A stretch of 64,000 nucleotides of DNA from Rhodanobacter sp. MP7CTX1 (lineage in GTDB: Bacteria; Pseudomonadota; Gammaproteobacteria; Xanthomonadales; Rhodanobacteraceae): contig NZ_JACHCN010000006.1 in NCBI RefSeq assembly GCF_014205795.1, positions 124,001 to 188,000 on the forward strand, given 5' to 3'. The position numbers were made by a program, and so were the translations under genes. The notes beneath the pieces are model-generated. The model was not told the DNA's origin and did no database searches. It saw nothing but the letters and a program-made list of their open reading frames with translations. Shown here in pieces: positions 59,777 to 64,000 of this stretch. Numbering within the stretch: position 1 is the stretch's first letter; each line of letters begins with the position of its first letter.

Positions 59777-60394
59777 TCAGGCCGTTGCGAGCGTTGCGCT
59801 CTCGCCGACTAAAAACGGCGGTGGAATCGCGTGTTTGTAGAGCCGGAACCAGTGCTCGCGATCGCTCGGGCCATACAAATTCAAGGTGTGGATCACCTCA
59901 CGCGCGAACTCCACGCTGCCCAGGTGACTGGCGGTGATCGTGCCGCCGTCACTCACCGCCAACTCGCCGGGCTCGTAGTGCGCGGTGCCGATATAGCCAG
60001 GCACCTGGCTATCGATCTGGCCGCGCCAGTTGCCGGTATGGCGGCAATCGTCGAGCAGGCCGGCGCGCGCCAGCGCCAGCACGCCACTGTCGATGCCAGC
60101 CACCGGTGTACCCGTCGCATGCAACTGGCGAATCGCCGCCACCGCTGGCTCGCCCTCACCACGCAGCCACAGGTGACCACCGGGCACGATCAGAAACGCG
60201 GCAGTGGCGAAGTCGATCTGTGCCAGCTGCAGATCGGGCTGCACCGTGAGGCCGCCCATCGACACCACCGGCGCCATCGAAAAGCCCACGGCCTGCACCC
60301 GCCATTCGCCCGGGCGCCGGATCTCGCATAGCGCCAGCGCGGCCTGCCAGTCGGCAAAGCCGTCAAAAACCAGGAAGTAAACCGTATCGCGCAT
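59777..60394 (-). CDS. DJ-1/PfpI-family protein lacking the nucleophilic cysteine
   Basis: A 205-residue class I glutamine-amidotransferase-like protein of the DJ-1/PfpI superfamily. The family fold is shown by [24 protein letters not shown] and [11 protein letters not shown]; its Glu17-equivalent is not obvious. The nucleophile elbow reads [11 protein letters not shown], with Asp102 where the conserved cysteine (ICxG) is expected, so glyoxalase or deglycase chemistry is improbable. GGAGGG precedes the ATG. It is the first gene of the five-gene operon ending in a GST. A sensor or chaperone role is possible. Confidence 0.88.
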   Translation of the reverse strand: MRDTVYFLVFDGFADWQAALALCEIRRPGEWRVQAVGFSMAPVVSMGGLTVQPDLQLAQIDFATAAFLIVPGGHLWLRGEGEPAVAAIRQLHATGTPVAGIDSGVLALARAGLLDDCRHTGNWRGQIDSQVPGYIGTAHYEPGELAVSDGGTITASHLGSVEFAREVIHTLNLYGPSDREHWFRLYKHAIPPPFLVGESATLATA

Positions 60395-60570
60395 GTCGTA
60401 TCCCTCCGCTATGTGAGGTACAGCATGCGCAGCCCCTGCTGCCAACGTGCTGTCAGCAGTGGGCGGTGTCGCGGCTATTTCGGGGCGGTGTCCGGGCTTC
60501 TGCCCCTACACAGCTGGCGCGGTTCAGCTGGAGTCGGGACAATGCGCCATTCATCTGTCTCGGACCCATC

Positions 60571-61614
60571 ATGAAGCCCGCCATCAAGCCCATCTCGCTA
60601 ATCCAGTTCCTGATCGAGGAACGCCGCGCCGGCCATATCAATGCCGAGCTTTCGCTGCTGATCGAAGTGGTCGCGCGCGCCTGCAAGCGCATCGCGGTGG
60701 CTACCAACAAGGGTGCGCTCGGCGGCGTGCTGGGGATGGCCGGCAGCGACGACGTGCTCAGCATGAATATCCAGGGCGAGGCGCAGAAAAAGCTGGACGT
60801 GATATCCAACGAAATCCTGCTCGAGGCGAATGCCTGGGGCGGCCATCTCGCCGCCTGCGCCTCGGAGGAAATGGAAGACCCGCAGCAGATTCCCGACGGC
60901 TATCCGAAGGGCAACCACCTGCTGTTGTTCGATCCGCTGGACGGCAGCTCGAACATCGACGTGAACATCTCGGTCGGCACGATCTTCTCGGTCCTGCGTT
61001 GCCCGGACGATGTCACCGAGCCCAAGGCCGAGCATTTTCTGCAGCCGGGCACCGAGCAGCTGGCCGCCGGCTACGTGGTCTACGGCCCGGCCACCGTGCT
61101 GGTACTCACGTTTGGCCACGGCACCCACGAGTTCACGCTGGAGCGCGAAGTCGGCAGCTTCATGCTGAGTCGGCGCGGTATCCGCATTCCCGAGGAAGCG
61201 ACCGAGTTCGCCATCAACATGTCGAACCAGCGCCACTGGCAGGCTCCGATGCAGCGCTATGTGGGCGAGCTGCTGGCCGGCACGACCGGTCCTCGCGGCA
61301 AGGACTTCAACATGCGCTGGGTCGCCTCGATGGTCGCCGACGTGCACCGCATCGTGACCCGCGGCGGCGTGTTCTATTACCCGCTGGACGCGAAGATCCT
61401 GCAGCAGGGCGGCAAGTTGCGTCTGATGTACGAAGCCAATCCGATGGCGTTCATCATCGAACAGGCCGGCGGTGCGGCAACCACCGGACGCGAACGCATC
61501 ATGGACATCCAGCCGTCCAGGCTGCACCAGCGCGTGCCGGTATTCCTCGGCTCGAAGAAGGAAGTGGAGATCGCCACCCACTACCACCTGGAAGCCGACG
61601 GCGCGCAGGGCTGA
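60571..61614 (+). CDS. fbp: Class I fructose-1,6-bisphosphatase
   Basis: A 347-residue fructose-1,6-bisphosphatase that removes the C1 phosphate in gluconeogenesis, in the cytoplasm. Key signatures are the metal site [12 protein letters not shown] near residue 97, [21 protein letters not shown] at 121-141, and the [30 protein letters not shown] stretch near the C-terminus. A longer in-frame reading starts at 60466, but homologues begin at this methionine. The ribosome binding site is weak. It is followed by GC-rich hairpins. Confidence 0.97.
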   Translation: MKPAIKPISLIQFLIEERRAGHINAELSLLIEVVARACKRIAVATNKGALGGVLGMAGSDDVLSMNIQGEAQKKLDVISNEILLEANAWGGHLAACASEEMEDPQQIPDGYPKGNHLLLFDPLDGSSNIDVNISVGTIFSVLRCPDDVTEPKAEHFLQPGTEQLAAGYVVYGPATVLVLTFGHGTHEFTLEREVGSFMLSRRGIRIPEEATEFAINMSNQRHWQAPMQRYVGELLAGTTGPRGKDFNMRWVASMVADVHRIVTRGGVFYYPLDAKILQQGGKLRLMYEANPMAFIIEQAGGAATTGRERIMDIQPSRLHQRVPVFLGSKKEVEIATHYHLEADGAQG

Positions 61615-61624
61615 TCTATTTGCT

Positions 61625-61731
61625 CCCTCCCCGGCAGGCAGGGGAGGGTTGGGTGGGGTAGCTCTTCGCACTTCGCAACAAAGATCAAAAGCTTCACCCC
61701 CTCCCAGCCTCCCCCTGCGAGCAGGGGGAGG
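61625..61731. repeat. Two GC-rich hairpins of a dispersed repeat family after fbp
   Basis: The first hairpin, CCCTCCCC/GGGGAGGG, occupies 61625-61648. The second has perfect 11-base arms, CCTCCCCCTGC (61708-61718) and GCAGGGGGAGG (61721-61731), with a two-base GA loop. The second shares its core with the palindrome at 19643-19684. They lie between fbp and the patatin-like gene and could act as terminators or message-stabilising structures. Confidence 0.7.
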
Positions 61732-61827
61732 AGCGAAGCAAGAACGCTGCCCGTCTCGCGCCCCGGTAGCGCCACGCTGCACGCATAGACTCGCTACCCA
61801 ACCACCACGATCCGGGCGATACGACCG

Positions 61828-62748
61828 ATGTCCTTCCGCCGCCAGCTCCTGCCACTGTTCGCCACGCTCGCACTGAGCGCGTGCTTTGGTGGCAGCAAAC
61901 CCACGCCGCCCCCGATCACACCCGTGGTGGCACCGGAGCCGGTGAAACTGAAGATCGGCCTCGCCCTGGGCGGCGGCGCGGCGAAAGGGTTTGCGCACAT
62001 CGGCGTGATCAAGATGCTGGAGGCCAGTGGCATCCATCCGGACGTGGTGGCTGGCACCAGTGCCGGCAGCGTGGTCGGCGCGCTGTATGCCAGCGGCATG
62101 GATCCGTTCCAGCTGCAGGAGCAGGCTTTTTCACTGGACGCCGCGAATATCCGCGATGTGCGGCTGTTTTCCGGCGGCCTGGTGCAGGGACGCAAATTGC
62201 AGGATTACGTCAACCAGCTGGTCGGCCAACGATCGATCGAAAGATTGAAGCTGCCGTTCGCGGCGGTGGCGACGCAGCTGGAAACCGGCCAGCGCACGGT
62301 TTTCGTGCGCGGCAATACCGGGCAGGCCGTGCGCGCCTCCAGCAGTATTCCCGGTGTATTCGAGCCCACCGAGATCAGTGGAGAGCACTATGTCGATGGT
62401 GGCGTGGTGAGCCCAGTACCGGTCGATGCGGCACGGCAACTGGGTGCCGACTTCGTCATCGCAGTGGACATCTCGACCAAGCCCAGTGGCAACAACCCGC
62501 AAGGCATGGTGAACATCGTCGGCCAGTCGATCGCGATCATGGGCCAGCAACTCGGTCGCCAGGAGATAGCGCGCGCCGACGTGGTGATTCGACCCAGCGT
62601 CGACAATATCGGCGCCACCGACTTCGAGCAGAAGAACCAGGCCATTCTCGAAGGCGAGAGAGCCGCACTGGCGGCGATTCCGTCCATCCGCGCCAAGCTT
62701 GCTGCGTTGACGGCGGCGCGGCAGGCAGCAATCGCTCCTGTTCCTTGA
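61828..62748 (+). CDS. Patatin-like phospholipase lipoprotein (RssA-like)
   Basis: A 306-residue serine hydrolase of the patatin/RssA group. The lipoprotein signal has lipobox LSAC (Cys19), so it is membrane-anchored. The oxyanion motif ALGGGAAKGFAHIG (46-59), the nucleophile GTSAG (Ser78) and the catalytic Asp190 (VDGG) are intact. It is expected to hydrolyse phospholipid or lysolipid acyl esters in the envelope. It starts 214 bases after fbp. A short T-rich stretch follows the stop. Confidence 0.92.
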   Translation: MSFRRQLLPLFATLALSACFGGSKPTPPPITPVVAPEPVKLKIGLALGGGAAKGFAHIGVIKMLEASGIHPDVVAGTSAGSVVGALYASGMDPFQLQEQAFSLDAANIRDVRLFSGGLVQGRKLQDYVNQLVGQRSIERLKLPFAAVATQLETGQRTVFVRGNTGQAVRASSSIPGVFEPTEISGEHYVDGGVVSPVPVDAARQLGADFVIAVDISTKPSGNNPQGMVNIVGQSIAIMGQQLGRQEIARADVVIRPSVDNIGATDFEQKNQAILEGERAALAAIPSIRAKLAALTAARQAAIAPVP

Positions 62749-63067
62749 GATAGCGTGCGGGGACCTACTTTTTTTCTCGTCATCCCTGCGCAGGCAGGGA
62801 CCCAGTGCCTCTGGCTCCAACGGCTTAAGGTCAATGGGTTGACCAGCTTCGCTGTTGAAAAGCGGCTCTGCCTCCGAAGGAATGACGGTGATTCCAGGGA
62901 ATTCCCTTCAGCCGTTGACTCGACAGCTCGCACTGTCCGAGGAGCTCTGCCGTCCCTGACCGAAATGCCTTGCGAGGTGCTTCCCGTCACGGCATGCCCT
63001 CCTGCACTTGGATGACGACGAAGCAAACTGCTAGCGTGCACGTTCACTTGCATTTCGGAGTTGCTCC
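62749..63067. other. Intergenic region with REP-like fragments
   Basis: About 320 bases between the patatin-like gene and the S9 peptidase. Its left half contains REP-like hairpins related to the element at 8051-8124; its right half should contain the S9 promoter. No open frame looks coding. Confidence 0.55.
62783..62800. repeat. Short REP-like hairpin, preceded by a T-tract
   Basis: TCCCTGC and GCAGGGA flank a four-base loop. The surrounding GTCATCCCTGCGCAGG matches the first arm of the 8.05 kb repeat, and GGAATGACGG at 62.88 kb resembles its last arm. A run of seven T residues lies 12 bases upstream, so it could be part of a patatin gene terminator in the opposite orientation. Confidence 0.5.
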
Positions 63068-64000
63068 ATGTTGAAACGCTCGCATTTGTCCACCTCCTTG
63101 CTGCTGGCCGCGTGCTGGCTGCCGAGCGCGTTTGCCGCGCCGGCCAGCGTCGATCCGCGCATCGAGCAACTGCTCGGGCAGCTGGGCAAGGTGCGCTCCG
63201 TGGAGGCTGTGGCGATCTCACCGGACGGCACGCAACTGGCTTGGGTGACCCAGCACGATGGAAAGTCGGCGATTGAGGTGGCTGCGGCCGATGGGAGCCA
63301 TGCCCACAGCGTGAGCGCCGCCTCCAAGCCAGGCACTTGCGCAGAATCGGGCGTTGCCTGGGCACCCGATTCGCATCATCTGGCCTTCGTGTCCGACTGC
63401 GGCAGCGATCCGACCAGCACGAAGGTGATGCAGAACGACATCTATCTCGCCGATACCACGAACAACAACAAGCCCACCCGCCTGGCACAACTCAAAGGCT
63501 TTGCGCGCGCACTGCAATGGACCACGGATGGCAAGTCGCTCGGCTTTCTGTATGTACCCGATGCCACCCGCCACGCCAGCGCGTTGTATGCCGCCAAGCC
63601 GGCGGCCGGCGAAGTGGGTGTGGAGGGCGTGGAAGTGCAACGCGTCGCCAGTGTGGACGTCACCAGCGGCACACTGCGCGAACTCACCCCAGCCGGCATC
63701 TACGCCTACGAATTCGACTGGTCGCCTGATGGCGCGCGTATCGCCTACACCGCGGCACCACCACCGGGCGACAACAATTGGTGGGTCGCGAAACTCTATG
63801 TGCAGCCGGCGCAGGTCGATGCCAGCGCAACGATGCTGATTGATCCGGCGACCACCAGTGGATCATTGCACGGCTTGCAGATCGCGTTGCCGCGCTGGTC
63901 ACCGGATGCTTCGCGGATCGCCTTCATCGGCGGCCTGATGAGCGATCAGGGTTCCACCGGCGGCGACATCTACGCGGTGTCGACCAACGGCGGGAATATT
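63068..64000 (+). CDS. S9-family (prolyl oligopeptidase-like) peptidase, N-terminal part
   Basis: An open frame running in phase off the right edge (311 codons visible). A signal peptide (MLKRSHLSTSLLLAACWLPSAFA) precedes beta-propeller repeats of WD40/TolB type: VAISPDGTQLAWVTQ, VAWAPDSHHLAFVSD, LQWTTDGKSLGFLYV, FDWSPDGARIAYTA and PRWSPDASRIAFIGG. This is the propeller half of an S9 peptidase; the alpha/beta-hydrolase domain with GxSxGG would lie beyond the window, so the assignment rests on the propeller and the signal. GGAG lies 7 bases before the ATG. A secreted dipeptidyl or acylaminoacyl peptidase is expected. Confidence 0.85.
   Translation, partial: MLKRSHLSTSLLLAACWLPSAFAAPASVDPRIEQLLGQLGKVRSVEAVAISPDGTQLAWVTQHDGKSAIEVAAADGSHAHSVSAASKPGTCAESGVAWAPDSHHLAFVSDCGSDPTSTKVMQNDIYLADTTNNNKPTRLAQLKGFARALQWTTDGKSLGFLYVPDATRHASALYAAKPAAGEVGVEGVEVQRVASVDVTSGTLRELTPAGIYAYEFDWSPDGARIAYTAAPPPGDNNWWVAKLYVQPAQVDASATMLIDPATTSGSLHGLQIALPRWSPDASRIAFIGGLMSDQGSTGGDIYAVSTNGGNI

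Noticed and set aside
60447..62037. 404-codon plus-strand and 479-codon minus-strand open frames over fbp
   Set aside because: Alternative-frame shadows of the unmistakable fructose-1,6-bisphosphatase gene.

Overview
The window is a GC-rich chromosomal segment of a gammaproteobacterium, most likely Xanthomonadales and probably Rhodanobacteraceae (Dyella/Rhodanobacter/Luteibacter-like). I infer this from the gene mix: phenylalanine hydroxylase beside an Lrp regulator, a GH92 mannosidase, an S53 peptidase, NodT-type efflux and a sedolisin/autotransporter neighbourhood. Family names rest on motifs and memory, since no database search was possible. I saw no tRNA, rRNA, CRISPR array, transposase or prophage.

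Layout. 1-5.5 kb: a retropepsin-like/TPR protein cut by the left edge, a PaaI thioesterase, a secreted proline-iminopeptidase-like hydrolase and a VapBC toxin-antitoxin pair. 5.5-8.1 kb: glnA, preceded by a textbook sigma-54 promoter and a perfect NtrC palindrome, divergent from uppP. 8.2-16.1 kb: a LysR regulator divergent from a complete RND efflux operon (adaptor, permease, outer-membrane channel, SDR oxidoreductase). Between permease and channel lies a 55-codon microgene made by a diverged tandem duplication of the gene junction. 16.2-18.8 kb: an envelope-stress-like operon (DUF1328, DUF883, YqjE-like holin family, a small unknown protein, AI-2E/PerM permease).

18.9-29.2 kb: mixed metabolic genes, including a PEBP protein, a sorbosone-dehydrogenase-like propeller, a metallo-beta-lactamase-like protein that has lost its metal motif, a COG4798 methyltransferase, a MntA/HepT pair whose HepT is broken, a 2OG-Fe(II) oxygenase and a large GH92 enzyme with Gln where the family's general acid Glu is expected. 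29.4-36.5 kb: PhzF-like isomerase, YheT hydrolase and acyltransferase; Lrp/phhA; small VOC, AraC, DUF1801 and DUF302 genes. 36.6-45 kb: a same-strand cluster of a 1,926-residue autotransporter, two tandem paralogous small proteins, a TIGR03032 protein and an EF-hand protein. 45.2-50 kb: S53 peptidase with PKD domain, TrmB/LuxR-like regulator and SPFH protein.

50.1-57 kb: RES/Xre toxin-antitoxin pair split by a REP hairpin, SRPBCC protein, an overlapping ParB-like/SulP/DUF885 operon and a WYL regulator. 57.1-60.4 kb: a tight five-gene detoxification-like operon (DJ-1-like, DUF1579-like, NIPSNAP, GFA, GST). 60.5-64 kb: fructose-1,6-bisphosphatase, a patatin-like lipoprotein and an S9 peptidase cut by the right edge. 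Three toxin-antitoxin modules (one decayed) and two families of GC-rich hairpin repeats are scattered between these loci. The most distinctive signals are the efflux-operon microgene, the GH92 catalytic substitution and the autotransporter-linked small-protein cluster.
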